From contig JAWNZC010000234.1 of assembly GCA_035771165.1 (NCBI GenBank), positions 3,505,001-3,569,000 on the forward strand: a stretch of 64,000 nucleotides of DNA. Direction: 5' to 3'. The notes under the pieces were generated by a model. That model worked only from the letters and a program-made list of their open reading frames with translations, was not told the DNA's origin and did no database searches. This stretch comes from Paragorgia papillata. Lineage: Eukaryota; Cnidaria; Anthozoa; Scleralcyonacea; Coralliidae. A program made the translations under genes and the position numbers. Shown in pieces: positions 31,360 through 42,648 of the stretch (position 1 is its first letter; every line of letters starts with the position of its first letter).

Positions 31360-32187
31360 TCAAATGAAGTTTCCATATTCCTTCATCATATCCTTGTTAA
31401 TTTTAACAATCTCGGGAGGTAATAATGGTCCATGAACAATCTTAATCCCATAAATTTTTCCTTTTAGTTGGGTACTATTTGATGGGGCTCCACTCAATCT
31501 TTTGTTTAAAAATACAGACCCAAATGGACTACCTATATCTGCCAAATCCGATATGAATTCTGATCCTGCCAACTTTTTAGCATTTATGTACACACATGAT
31601 CCAGTTCCCAACCAATGACAGGAAATTAGGTGTTTGTGGGTAATGCTATGGGGTCCAACAATGTTTACTGTTTTTTTAGTGCTTTGCATTTGACCACCAA
31701 CTATTAATTTAGAGTAAGAGTAGGATTTAAAACTAAGATATTTGTCATAATTACCATTATCATTCCCAATAAGATAACACCAATCGTCAGGAACAGATGT
31801 GTCAACAACAGTGCAAACAACAAAAACAGAAACATCATTAAACTGCATTTCAGTGTTACAAAATAACATATAGTTTCCTCCTGTGTTTTCAATGTAATCT
31901 ATCCCTGGACCAATGGCATCTGAGCCAAATGTTGGGGCAACGGTTTTGTCATCTTGCCACAAAACAGAGTTACCACTCCGTGCTTGAGTTATTCTTCTTT
32001 CTCCACTATATGTTTCAAAGGTTTTGACAGCTTTTGTTATGTTAAGGTCAAAAACAGTTTTGTAATTTTCTTCATCAGGTGTCAGGGAAAGGTTTTTCAA
32101 CTTTCGTTCAATTTCTCTAATTTTCTTTTCCATGTCAAACTCTTCAAATGATCTTCTCTGTCTGCCATAACCATAATAATAACTCAT
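31360..32187 (-). CDS. lectin-like (LamG/ConA fold) fibre or spike
   Basis: 275 aa; orthologue 43698-44522. Begins MSYYYGYGRQRRSFEE, sharing MSYYYGY with the collagen-like neighbour. A short coiled coil (MEKKIREIERKLKNL) follows, then a beta-rich domain of about 200 residues ending LKGKIYGIKIVHGPLLPPEI, the typical last strand of laminin-G/concanavalin-A-like domains. Likely a second attachment protein, trimerised by the coiled coil and plugged into the same socket as the collagen fibre. Confidence 0.7.
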   Translation of the reverse strand: MSYYYGYGRQRRSFEEFDMEKKIREIERKLKNLSLTPDEENYKTVFDLNITKAVKTFETYSGERRITQARSGNSVLWQDDKTVAPTFGSDAIGPGIDYIENTGGNYMLFCNTEMQFNDVSVFVVCTVVDTSVPDDWCYLIGNDNGNYDKYLSFKSYSYSKLIVGGQMQSTKKTVNIVGPHSITHKHLISCHWLGTGSCVYINAKKLAGSEFISDLADIGSPFGSVFLNKRLSGAPSNSTQLKGKIYGIKIVHGPLLPPEIVKINKDMMKEYGNFI

Positions 32188-32274
32188 TATTTATTTAGGG
32201 GTTCGTATCCAAAATTTTTAACATTTTTTGTTAAAGATTTTTGTTTGTTTTTAGATGTTTTTAGAAGATGTGTT

Positions 32275-32565
32275 TCAGTATTTCCACGGTATTTTGTTGA
32301 AAAAAGGTTTCTTGTTGTATTTCTTTTTGGGTTTCTGTTTGTTTGTGGGCTCACTTAATAATATTTTTCGCATTTCCTTACCTTTTTCTTCATCTGATAG
32401 GTTGCCAAATTCATTGTTAGATATTTTTATATATATTTTTGCTACATTGTAAAAATAGTTGGCTCCTTTGGTGTCATTCATTTCTTCGTAACGTTTGGCT
32501 TCAATAATGGCCTCTTCAGCAAATTTTTTGAATGGGCTTGAATTATTAATTTTATTTGAGTTCAT
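32275..32565 (-). CDS. small helical protein, possibly MIT-like, element 1 only
   Basis: 96 aa. Helices FKKFAEEAIIEAKRYEEMND and GANYFYNVAKIYIKISNN have the spacing of a microtubule-interacting-and-trafficking (MIT) or TPR-like helical hairpin. The C-terminus is Lys-rich (KQKPKKKYNKKPFF). Start preceded by AATAAAAGAACAAGA. Element 2 lacks it between 43594 and 43698. The MIT idea is weak. Confidence 0.5.
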   Translation of the reverse strand: MNSNKINNSSPFKKFAEEAIIEAKRYEEMNDTKGANYFYNVAKIYIKISNNEFGNLSDEEKGKEMRKILLSEPTNKQKPKKKYNKKPFFNKIPWKY

Positions 32566-32604
32566 TCTTGTTCTTTTATTTTTTTACGAAAAAAATAGTT
32601 CAAT

Positions 32605-32805
32605 TTAAAAAACTGTATCATATACACCAGTTCTAACTAACATTTGAACTTTTGTTTCTCCTGGGTGTATATAAGTGCAAACTGTTTTGGGATTTGTACT
32701 TTTGTTATGGTATATAATGTTTGGTGGTTTACCTGGATATTTTGTAAAACCCACCCACATACATTCCTCTCTGTCTGGACATAGGTTACTCCGTTTGTTA
32801 TTCAT
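32605..32805 (-). CDS. small Cys/His (possible CCCH-type) protein
   Basis: 66 aa, the gene nearest the right TIR. Cysteines and histidine in CPDREECMW and VCTYIHPGE could bind zinc (C-x5-C...C-x3-H), and NNKRSN is basic. The orthologue 43394-43594 differs at two residues. Start preceded by TTAAATAA. Function unknown; possibly a nucleic-acid-binding early protein. Confidence 0.65.
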   Translation of the reverse strand: MNNKRSNLCPDREECMWVGFTKYPGKPPNIIYHNKSTNPKTVCTYIHPGETKVQMLVRTGVYDTVF

Positions 32806-32885
32806 TTATTTAATTTTAAAACCTTTGTTATCTTGCAAAAAAAACCCAATCCCAAAAAATCCCAAAAACTTGGCGGCCATCTTGC

Positions 32886-33152
32886 AAAAACCCCAATCCC
32901 AAAAACTTGGCAGCCATTTTAAAAAAAAATCCCAAGAACCCTTTAAAAACCCCAATCCCAAAAACTTGGCAGCCATCTTTAAAATGTCCCAGGATCGGAA
33001 GTCAAAAATTTTAGAGCAACCGGAAGTCAAAAATTTGGCAGCCATCTTTAAAATGTCCCAGGATCGGAAGTCAAAAAATTCAGGAGGGGGTTGCGAACAG
33101 CATTTTAAAATATTTTAGAAAATTGTCCCAGGATCCGCCTTTTGACACTACT
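32886..33152. repeat. element 1 right terminal inverted repeat
   Basis: 267 bp, reverse complement of 13081-13347, ending TTTTGACACTACT, followed by the target duplication TATATA. Tandem CCAATCCCAAAAACTTGGC units continue inward beyond the paired region. Confidence 0.92.
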
Positions 33153-33158
33153 TATATA

Positions 33159-33629
33159 CACTGAAAAGCGGTAATATTTGTTAGTCATCTCATCAACCAA
33201 GTCGAGAAAGCTAATTCGTTGTAAAAGTGTCATCCAATTGTAAGAAACTTTGTCTCTCCGGCAACTAAACGTCGCTAACGACCATTCTTGCTGCTTCACA
33301 ATTTAAATTTTTATGCACTAGTGTCATGTGACAATTACGTGACTCATTACCAGGTCTCGCGTATGCGCCGATAGATTGATAAATACGTATGTCAGATGTA
33401 ATATTGTATTCTACAAGAATTTCTACAAGATCTTACAAGATTCTGTAAGTTCTTAGTAATTCTTTCTTGAGCCGACCAAAACGGCCCTTTCATTACATTA
33501 CTCTGTCTGATTTTATTTGTCAAAGACTCGAAGAGAGAACCCTCAGACTCTGTCATATTTCTAGGCGGCATTAATGGGCTTAATTGGGAATGACCCTGAT
33601 CAGTTTCCTTGTTATGAACGTCATTTATG
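33159..33629. other. intergenic, no gene seen
   Basis: Host-like sequence with short degenerate TTCTACAAGA repeats near 33410-33460; no gene. Confidence 0.4.
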
Positions 33630-34758
33630 TTAGGATCCTACAGTATATTTTCCCAGGAAGATCCTGCTCAGGGTGCTGCTATTAATTGTCAGGATCCTAG
33701 ATTTTCCTGGTAGGATCTGGAGTTGCTCCTGCTGAGTGCCGACCTTTCCTCCCACCCACCTGCCTCTCTCCACCAGAAAAAGAGGCGGACTTGGAGCAAG
33801 GATCCTACTCAGGATCCTAGATTTCTTGGTAGGATCCTACTCGGGATCCTAGATTTTCCTAGTAGGATCCTACTCAGGATCCTAGATTTTCCAAAAATGG
33901 TAGGATCCTACTCAGGATCCTACTCAGGATCCTAGATTTTCCTAGTAGGATCCTACTCAGGATCCTAGATTTCTCGGTAGGATCCTACTCGGGATCCTAG
34001 ATTTTCCTAGTAGCATCCTACTCAGGATCCTAGATTTTCCTGGTAGGATCCGACTCAGGATCCTAGATTTTCTTGGTAGGATCCTACTCAGGATCCTAGA
34101 ATGTCTGGTGTTAAATAATGGTATCCTTCATAAAAAGATCTCCATATTGATTTCAGGATGTTCCCTAACAAAGATTCTGATTATAGGCTTCTGTAAAGCT
34201 TAGAATCCTGTCAGGATCCTGGTTAGGATCATGTTAAGTTTAGGATCCTGTCAGGATCCTGATTAGGATCCTGCATAGCTTCCTCCTGTAGTAACACTGA
34301 ACCAATAACAGATACTCCAAGGTTACTTAACTTCTAGAGAGAACAGTTTAAATATGACTGCTAAGGCTATTTGTTATAAATAAAGCTAATTTAGTTTACT
34401 CTAGTTTCCTCCTGTAGTAACACTGTTCAGAATCCTGTCAGGATCCTGGTTAGAATCCTGCGAAGTTCAGGATCCTAGGTTAGGATCCTGTTAAGTTTAG
34501 GATCCGGTCAGGATCTTGATTAGGATCCTGCAAAGTTCAGGATGCTGTCAGGATCCTAGTTAGGATCCTGCGAAGTTCAGGATCCTAGGTTAGGATCCTG
34601 TTAAGTTTAGGATCCTGTCAGGATCTTGATTAGGATCCTGCAAAGTTCAGGATGCTGTCAGGATCCTGCGAAGTTCAGGATCCTGTCAGGATCCTAACCA
34701 GGATCCTGTTATATTTAGAATCCTGACAGGATCCTGTTTAGGATTTCTACCAGGGAAT
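33630..34758. repeat. GGATCCT minisatellite array 2
   Basis: Long irregular array of TAGGATCCTACTCAGGATCC and GTCAGGATCCTGATTAGGAT type units. It ends AGGATTTCTACCAGGGAAT, the inverse of array 1's start. A duplicated stretch (CTCCTGTAGTAACACTG near 34284 and 34409) shows internal rearrangement. Confidence 0.9.
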
Positions 34759-35264
34759 ACACTAGTGTAGTATGAATGTTATCAGCCAGACTGGAAAGTT
34801 TGTAAAATGCGCAACGGAGATTTGTACATTTCTTATATCCGGGCAATTGTTAGCCTGAAACTGCGCAATGGAGATCTCTGTTGCACGGTACAAACTTTCG
34901 AGTCTATTGTTGTGTTAAATAAAAGTTAACCTTGTTTGGAGACGGCTTATTGGCATATCTACTATCCAAATGTGGGATAAAAATTTTCAAGGAGGGATAC
35001 CAGATTTTAAGTGCCAGTATCCTACTGGATACTGCAAAAAATTTCAAATCTCATGCCCTGCTTATACACTCTTGGTGTTATATGTATAGAGATGCACATT
35101 TAATTGTCAATCGAATGATGCTACTTCATAGAACCTGAAGAAAGACTGATAAAGCATGTGGACCAGATAAAGTTGCACCCAAACTATTAAAGTATGCCAG
35201 GGATGCTTTAATTTCAATAGTTTGGGTGACTTTATCCTTACAGTGAGTACAGTACACTAGCTCT
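34759..35264. other. intergenic with LINE RT scrap
   Basis: At 35151-35213 the plus strand reads ACGPDKVAPKLLKYARDALI, the start of a Jockey/CR1-type reverse transcriptase. Only about 25 codons survive. GATAAAGTTGCACCCAAACT at 35166 is inverted at 35216-35236, forming a hairpin. Nothing else coding is seen. Confidence 0.5.
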
Positions 35265-36185
35265 TTAATGACCTTTGTTCACATGACTTACCAAATCACG
35301 GGCTAAGTCAAATTTTGCATCACATTGTAAACATATGTATTCCATCCCAGTTGGTTCGGTGGCTTCCAGTTCATGGATTAACAAATGTCTATCAAATATT
35401 CCACTACCAAATGTTCCATTGCAGAAACCACATTTGAAGGTTTTTTCTTTTGTATGAGTTCTTTGGTGTGACATTAAGTGACTTGATTGGCTAAATGTCT
35501 TCTCACAGACATCACATTTGAATGGTTTATCTCCAGTATGTGTTCTTTTATGATATACTAAGGAACTAGGGTCAGAAAATCTCTTGTCACAGATATTACA
35601 TTTGAATGGTTTCTCCCCAGTATGTGTTCTTTTATGAACTAGTAAGTTACCTGAGTGAGAAAATGTCTTCTCACAGATATCACATTTGAATGGTTCCTCT
35701 CCAGTATGTGTTCTTTTATGAACTAGTAAGTTACTTGATTGGGAAAATGTCTTGTCACAGATATCACATTTGAATGGTTTCTCTCCAGTATGTGTTCTTT
35801 TATGAACTAGTAAGTTACCTGAGTGAGAAAATGTCTTCTCACAGATATCACATTTGAATGGTTCCTCTCCAGTATGTGTTCTTTTATGAAATAGTAAGTT
35901 ACTTGATTGGGAAAATGTCTTGTCACAGATATCACATTTGAATGGTTCCTCTCCAGTATGTGTTCTTTTATGAACTCGTAAGTTACTTGAGTCAGAAAAT
36001 GTCTTGTCACAGATATCACACTTAAATGGTTTCTCTTCGGAATGTGCTAACATATGACGTCTTAAACTTGATAAATAACCAAATGTCTTGTTGCAGACAG
36101 AACAGCTATAGGACTTTTCATTCGTAATAAGATTTCCCTTAGCTTTGTCAGATTTTCCAGTCATGGTAGACATCGATTTCTTCAC
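35265..36185 (-). CDS. ten-finger C2H2 zinc-finger protein (host)
   Basis: 306 aa in one uninterrupted frame with about ten C2H2 fingers joined by HTGE(K/E)PFKC linkers, the Krueppel type. Fingers 3-6 alternate near-identical SQSSNLL and SHSGNLL modules with an 84-bp period, showing recent tandem expansion. The last finger is longer (C-x2-C-x12-H-x4-H with HVNKGH). No KRAB, BTB or transposase domain. A DNA-binding regulator or a single-exon retrocopy; the only plausible intact host gene in the window. Confidence 0.85.
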   Translation of the reverse strand: MKKSMSTMTGKSDKAKGNLITNEKSYSCSVCNKTFGYLSSLRRHMLAHSEEKPFKCDICDKTFSDSSNLRVHKRTHTGEEPFKCDICDKTFSQSSNLLFHKRTHTGEEPFKCDICEKTFSHSGNLLVHKRTHTGEKPFKCDICDKTFSQSSNLLVHKRTHTGEEPFKCDICEKTFSHSGNLLVHKRTHTGEKPFKCNICDKRFSDPSSLVYHKRTHTGDKPFKCDVCEKTFSQSSHLMSHQRTHTKEKTFKCGFCNGTFGSGIFDRHLLIHELEATEPTGMEYICLQCDAKFDLARDLVSHVNKGH

Positions 36186-38211
36186 TTTATTAACTGTTAT
36201 TACTTCCTTGACAAGATTCCTACCTGAGTTTGAACAAAACTTCGATAGTCAGAGTTCCAAGTTCCTGCAATCTGATTCTAATGAGCCCGCGATGCCTTAG
36301 GTTAATACTTCAAGTACACTGATCTCTATAAAAGGACTGGATAGAGCATCTATTGTTCAGGAATTGATGCCGGAAGTGAGCAGCGGCGGCCATCTTACTA
36401 GGACCAGGGCGCTATAAAACACGGGCGGGGAAACGCGCATATAATTTGGCGAGCTATGTGTGATGCATCAAAGGACTGGCAAGAGCGCGCTTGGGCTCTG
36501 AAAATCAACAAAAACACAATTTGAATGGCGACCAAAAAGATAAAGAGTACCCGAGATAAATTCCTCTTTTTGAAAAGGAAGGAAACTTATTACTGCCATT
36601 AGAAACACAAATAAAGAATAAGTAACTCCTTCAGTTAAATTTGTTTTAATTATATATTGTCAAGGATTTATTTTAGATTAATAAAAGCACAATTGTTTAC
36701 CGTGAGAGTTGAAAAAAATCCTAAAAATTTACAATTTTTGAAGGGCGCACGCCGTTAAAATCATGTTTTCTCTGCGAATCGGTTGACAAAAGTGAATTTG
36801 AATACACCAATGTAAAGACAATTAAATAGGCTTTCGAACTGACATAGTCACCGAACGAGCTTTTTTGTGCTTTTTTCGTAAAATTGACATTTCGCCAACC
36901 CATTTTTGAAAATTTTCCATTCTCGCCACTGACTATAGCTTTATAAACTGAAAAACTGCTAACACTTTCAAGTTTAAAACCCCTTGCTTCTTTTAAAGAG
37001 CAATCACATGAATATATACACAGTACTAAAACCCTGTTGCCAATAGTGTTAAACATACGAGGAGAACTTTTAAAACAAATTTCAACCAAATGATGTAAAT
37101 AAAAATGCCAAAGTTTACTACAAGTCTGCATCACTATGTCTGCATGCGACTCAAGCTAGTTTACGACGGTAAAAACAAGATTATAGTATTCTTTGTTTGC
37201 CAAATTTTATGTCCACAGAAATACTATAGACGTTAACAACAGGCTTTTTTAGCGGAAAGCATTTAAAAGAAACAATAAAAATCGAGAATGTTTTCGGCTT
37301 TGTGTTTATAACCAGAGTACAACAATCTTATGCAGTTCAGCATATTTTGTTTTATAGATAATATCATAACACTTAAAGAAAAAAACATGAAATTAAAAAA
37401 CACTCTTTGATACGTCCATGCATGCAGATTAACATTATATATGTGTACGAGAACTGGTAACTACAATTATTGCATTTTGCAGACAAAATTCGATCATACT
37501 AAGCTTAACTTATATCTGAAAATTATATTACAGTTGTCGAACGGCCAAAGACAGTACTCTAGTCAAATTTACAGCACAAGCGACCAACAACGTACGATAA
37601 TATAGTTATAGATATTTTACATGCAAAAAGAGTACTGAAGTGTCTCTTACCATTTACTTCTCGGTCTCCGTTTTAAACACATCTGATCAGTCAAGTCCAT
37701 TATTTACAGATTACAGTAAGAAACAGTTGGTAATCACGGCCGCTTGAAGTTTGACTATTTTTTTTGTAGCTTCTAAAGTTTGAGATTCATTCAAGACTAT
37801 AACTAGTATGTATAGGAAAATAGTTCATCAAAATAACATCTATAGAGCAAATAAAGCAAGATTACGACTTAAAAAAAGCTGGAAACGACACATATACTTG
37901 GTACATGGAGGTTTGTCTTTCACAGACCACAGGTACAGTCTTCGGCTTCGTATTGAGGTATCTGAATCAGCTGCATATAAACATGCAATTATAGTGAATC
38001 TTTTTTTTTTCATCATTACTGTAATTTTTAATGCGGAGGTTTCTTAGCATCTTCTTTCAGCCGTCTCAGTTTTCTTCGCTCATGGTTTCTGCTACTTTCG
38101 AAAATGAAATTAAATATCGAAGCTCGAAGTGATATATGCGGGGGGTACGCGCATCACACATAGATCAGGGCTCCCATTGCCGTCTCCCCGCCCGTGTTTT
38201 ATAGCGCCCTG

Positions 38212-38562
38212 CTACACACGTAAAAACGCACAAGCTGTTACAGACCTGCAAGCAAGTTGTTACAAGGCTGTTCAACAGGCTGTCACCGTCATGTGTTCGC
38301 ACTGGCTGTCCCAGTCTTGTTAACATGTCTGTAGCAGGCTGTTGACAACTTGTAACAAGGCTGATGACTCCAACAGGCTGATGACAAGTTGTTCCAACAA
38401 CCTGTTACCGCTCTGCACTCAACAAGTTGTTAACAGGTTGATGCTAACAAGGTTGTAGCAGCTTCTTGAATGAACAGCATTGTTACAACCTGTTAACAGC
38501 CTTGCTACGGACCTGTTGCGAACACATCCTCTTGACAAGCTGTGAGATTTTTACGTGTGTAG
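38212..38562. mobile_element. MITE with CTACACACGTAAAAA ends
   Basis: 351 bp; starts CTACACACGTAAAAA and ends TTTTTACGTGTGTAG. The inside is built of variations on AACAAGTTGTTAACAGGCTG and its complement, so it folds on itself. It lies inside the larger composite element at the junction of two inverted blocks. Confidence 0.7.
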
Positions 38563-40907
38563 GACCCACTTGGGTCCTAAACAATATGGCGTACATAGGA
38601 GTGGAAAGCAGTTTAACGACGTTTTTCGCCAAATTCGGGAAGTTTGCGAAGATTTACCACCGAATTAAGGTTCGTAATCTTATTTTATGTAATAGTTAAG
38701 TGTTTTCAACTCTTTATTCCTTTTACAAAGGCTTTTTTTTGCGAAAGATACCTGCCTATGCATTTGCTTCACGAATCTCGGTATTAACAAAATAGTCGGT
38801 AAACAAATATCTTCCAAGTCCGCATGTGTACTTGTTTCTCTCTTTATTTTGTAGTATAAACGCCGTATTATTAAATGGTTTACTGTGATGGGTTTCCTTT
38901 AAGTTTTGATTGATTTATTGCCGATTATTAAATCCAAATGGGAATTCAAATTTGGAAAAGTTTTAGCATATTAAAACCTTGTACATGCAATTTATATAAC
39001 TTAGTAAAAATCTTTAACATGAACGCATAAATTCAGTGTCAGTGAGATATGAATTATAACTTGTCGTTTTGAATTAGCTAGTATTTTAATTTGGACCCTT
39101 GATTTTACTAACTGGTCAATGACTCATTGACTATAAATGGGTGCCACACTCCCATGGACCCATAAATTAGATGCTTGAGTTTATAATACACTGTCTATAA
39201 TCTGCTAGGTTAAAGTCAAGACTTGGAATTAGTATTGTTTCTAATTTTTGAATAACCAAAGATAAGTTTGTGCTCCTTCAAATGGTTCAGTGGTTCACAT
39301 GGTTTTCTAATGTAGTATTTTCAGTTTGACTCTTTCAATCACCACAGGCAGCATGTGTATTTGTCAGTTTGCTACCCTTGCTTAAGTTATCTAGTTCAAT
39401 AGTTCAGCATATCTCACTAGTCATCAAAACGTACTGCAAGTGATCTTTGCTCTATCATCTTAGTAAGACTGTAATCTTTAGTTTATTACCTTTACAGGTT
39501 GTGCACATACATGTAATTGGCTTGGCTTTAGTATCAGCTTTTAATACATGTATTTTATTTTGTAGTCCAGTGGCTCAGGTGTTAATCTGGATACAGATTG
39601 TCACCCTATGTAACATTTGCTCTGTTATTGTAATAGTTATTGCTGTTCAATGATTAGAGAGATTTCAATACTGCATGCATGTATATATTAAAAGCTTCTA
39701 TATGTGGAGTTGCATTTCTATAATTTTAAGTAAATATTTATAAATATTTAGTTTTTTACCACAATTAGCATTACTTGTCTTCCAAAGAACACTATAGTAA
39801 CTGACTTTTTAACTGGGTTTTTACCACAAAGGTTGGCTGTGGTTTCCTTCTCAAGATGGCAAACCCAAATTTTGCTGTACTGAGTCCATCATTGCAATGC
39901 ATTTGATAAGGGCAAAAGTCACCAAAACATAGAGTTTATATTGACAAGAGAATTCTATGATGGGATTATGAGAAGCCCTGAACATCAAGATGTGTCATTG
40001 AAAGTAGCTTCAACCAAAACAAGAGAATTAATAATGTATTTTCAAATACAGAAATATTAAAAATAGATTATGCAAATGCTCTTGCTGAATATTTATTTGC
40101 AGGTGGCTATATTATATTTCATTTATGTAATAATAAACTTGCAGATACTGTTAGAGTTTTAGTTGGCGTCGCAGACACTCTGCAGAAATGGTAATATCAA
40201 CAGGTGCATTTACTTGTAAAAAATGTAAAGTTTAGCTGGTTTTCATTGAAAATCCGACCATTTAAAGCAAAAATTATGATTCAACTTTAGTGGTATAACT
40301 CAAAAAGACAAGTCATACTTTATAATAACTCACTATTATTTATGCCTCCATGAAGGCCTTTATTGTATAAATTGCATTGCAAGCTGATTTATGTCTATAG
40401 ATCCATGTGAATACAAAACCATAAAAAAACCCAATACACTTCTGATGGCAACAAGGTTGCCTAAAGAAACATATTAAAGGTGGCAAATGGACTATAAGGT
40501 TTTACGCTAGAACTTTTCCAAATTTGAATTCTCATTTGGATTACTCGGCAATAAATCAATCAAAACTTAAAGGAAACCCATCACAGTAAACCAGTTAATA
40601 ATACGGCGTTTATACTACAAAATAAAGAGAGAAACAAGTACACATGCGGACTTGGAAGACATTTGTTTACCGACTATTTCGTTAATACCGTGATTCGTGA
40701 AGCAAATACATAGGCAGATATCTTTCGCAAAAAAAAGCCTTTGTAAAAGGAATAAAGAGTTGAAAACACTTAACTATTACATAAAATAAGATTACGAACC
40801 TCAATTCGGTGGTAAATCTTAGCAAACGTCTCGAATTTGGCGAAAAACGTCGTTAAACTGCTTTCCACTCCTATGTACGCCATATTGTTTAGGACCCAAG
40901 TGGGTCC
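38562..40907. repeat. long inverted repeat, arms about 400 bp
   Basis: Arms 38562-38970 and 40505-40907 are reverse complements with scattered mismatches, starting GGACCCACTTGGGTCCTAAA. The loop is about 1.5 kb of AT-rich, non-coding sequence. Confidence 0.85.
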
Positions 40908-41008
40908 GAGTAAGATGGCCGCCGCTGCTCACTTCCGGCATCAAAACCAGGGCGCGAGAAAAAATAGATGCGCTATCCAGTACTTTTATAGAGATCAGTG
41001 TTCAAGTA

Positions 41009-41690
41009 CCACAAACAGGTAATAATTCCATGTCCTAAATAACCCAGGTACTTCATGAAAGCCTTACCCCAACACACACCCTAATCCTAACCGAAAAATT
41101 CGTGAAGATAGGACATGGATTTATAACCCACAAACACTCTGCCCAAGCCACACGCGACTTCCAAAATATGTCGTCAAATTTGTTTTTTCCAAATTTGTCG
41201 TCGAGTTTCAGCGAGTCTCAAGATTTAATTTAGCAATCTTTTCAATATCCTAACCACAACATAAACCCTAACCCCAATCAGAAATCTGGTTTACCCCCTA
41301 TCTTTTTGGGAAAACATATTTGTCGACATATGTTGGAAAAGCCGCGAAAGGACTGTACGGGTCCCTTTGAGTCATCCGTTTCAGCCGCAACACAGTCTCT
41401 CGTCTCGTATGATGATATATGACATACGAACATGCACGTATCTATGATGCAATGCATCATATGGGTGTTTATTTCTATTTTGTAGGGGGGGGGGGGTTGA
41501 TTATGAGTGATGCTGGTAAATGAAATAAAATGGCCGACGATACATTCGCTGTTTTTACTTGACGTGGCGTCAAGCGAAACAGAAATAGGTTAGTAATTAC
41601 ATTTCTAGTTTGTTCTAAGATTTGCGTGCATCCAATGCGAATGTAAATTATATTTAAATTATAGTAACTTAGGTTAGATATACTGCCGAA
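41009..41690. other. intergenic, no gene seen
   Basis: Host-like; a G10 homopolymer near 41487-41497 and no supported frame. Confidence 0.4.
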
Positions 41691-42048
41691 ACAGAGAACG
41701 TAGGAATCTAACGTTTCGAGCGAAGGCCCTTCGTCAGAGAGAAACGTAAAGAGTGTAAACAAACAATGAGCTTATATACGAAAGGTAATCATGTGACCAA
41801 AAATAAGCCAATCAGATAAAACTGACAATAACAAATTGATAATGAGATGCGAAAAATTAGCCAATCAAAGCAAAATAACAATAACAAATAGATAATGAGA
41901 GGCGAAAGACATTTGCTATTAATATCGTCGATGAGTAAAAAGGAGGGGGTGTAAAGAGGATGAGCGAGAGTAAAAATAGATAAATTAATAAAGTGAAAAC
42001 GCTGTTTATGTCCGCCCTTGCTGAACAGAAACAACATCTTCAGAGGTG
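41690..42048 (-). mobile_element. probable Penelope-like retroelement 3' tail
   Basis: Downstream (minus strand) of the endonuclease remnant. Contains ACGTTTCGAGCGAAGGCCCT, a motif I associate with common invertebrate retroelement 3' ends, and a diverged direct repeat (AATAACAAATAGATAATGAG). Confidence 0.4.
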
Positions 42049-42240
42049 TTAAATAAAAGAAAGACGTTCGTTGAGTCCGTGAGGATGAATGGTACCAATT
42101 TTGAAAATGAGACGCTTTTCTAGTCTTTTGCGGCTGACATTACCACCAGAAATGGGCTTGCGTTTCAACCTTGCGTTTCCACCTTGCGTTTCCACCTTCA
42201 CGTTGCTTCAGAGCAACACTGATGAACACATCAGTTCATT
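42049..42240 (-). pseudogene. Penelope-like GIY-YIG endonuclease C-terminal remnant
   Basis: The minus strand ends RKRLEKRLIFKIGTIHPHGL followed by NERLSFI and a stop at 42049-42051. This is the usual last block of Penelope-like element proteins after the GIY-YIG domain. Upstream the frame decays with a duplicated GGTGGAAACGCAA stretch. The RT is absent. Confidence 0.5.
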
Positions 42241-42289
42241 TGCATTTATAGACTTGGCACTGGTGAAGTTGTAAAATTGACCTTAAAAT

Positions 42290-42645
42290 AGAAATGAATG
42301 TATTCATATTAAGAAGTATCAAAATTTGGTTTAACATGACCGTACGGCTGAGATACGAATTTTATCTTCAGTTGGAATTTATATGTGACTATTAGTGTTA
42401 GTCGTACTGGTAATTTTGGTCACAGAATAAAGAGCAATATCTAGCACATCAGGTCTGATGTTATTCTTCATTTTGTAGTCACGAGTGAGCGAAGCGAACG
42501 ACGCGAGAAAATAGCAACCTGAGAAGCTAAAATTCGTATCTGCAAGCAATCATGTATAAATGTTGTTTTGAAATTAACAAAATACCGTATATTTTATGTA
42601 TAAACATAAACTACCGTATATTTTATGTATAAACATAAAGTTATA
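42290..42645. other. intergenic with short tandem duplication
   Basis: AT-rich. A 28-bp unit containing CCGTATATTTTATGTATAAA is duplicated at about 42584-42640. No gene. Confidence 0.5.
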
Positions 42646-42648
42646 AAT

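Larger units (their letters stand above)
13081..33152 (-). mobile_element. Polinton/Maverick-like element 1, full length
   Basis: 20,072 bp bounded by AGTAG...CTACT inverted ends of 267 bp and flanked by TATATA at 13075-13080 and 33153-33158. A 6-bp target duplication, AG-starting TIRs, PolB, retroviral-type integrase, packaging ATPase and jelly-roll capsid genes together define the Polinton class. Orientation is given by the capsid/polymerase genes, which run on the minus strand. Three genes (PolB, large membrane protein, collagen-like fibre) contain frameshifts, so this copy is probably no longer fully functional. Gene order matches element 2, inverted. Confidence 0.95.
36317..41000. mobile_element. 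composite foldback DNA transposon, 8-bp target duplication
   Basis: Starts CACTGATCTCTATAAAA and ends TTTTATAGAGATCAGTG, flanked on both sides by TTCAAGTA (36309-36316; 41001-41008). End arms pair over about 85 bp (36317-36398 with 40910-41000). Further inverted pairs lie inside: 36399-36470 with 38140-38211, and 38562-38970 with 40505-40907. No transposase frame was recognised. 8-bp duplications occur in hAT, P, Mutator and Merlin groups; the superfamily is open. Confidence 0.8.

Noticed and set aside
30387..31435. Pro/Leu/Ser-rich plus-strand ORFs
   Set aside because: Antisense shadows of the collagen Gly-X-Y coding sequence.
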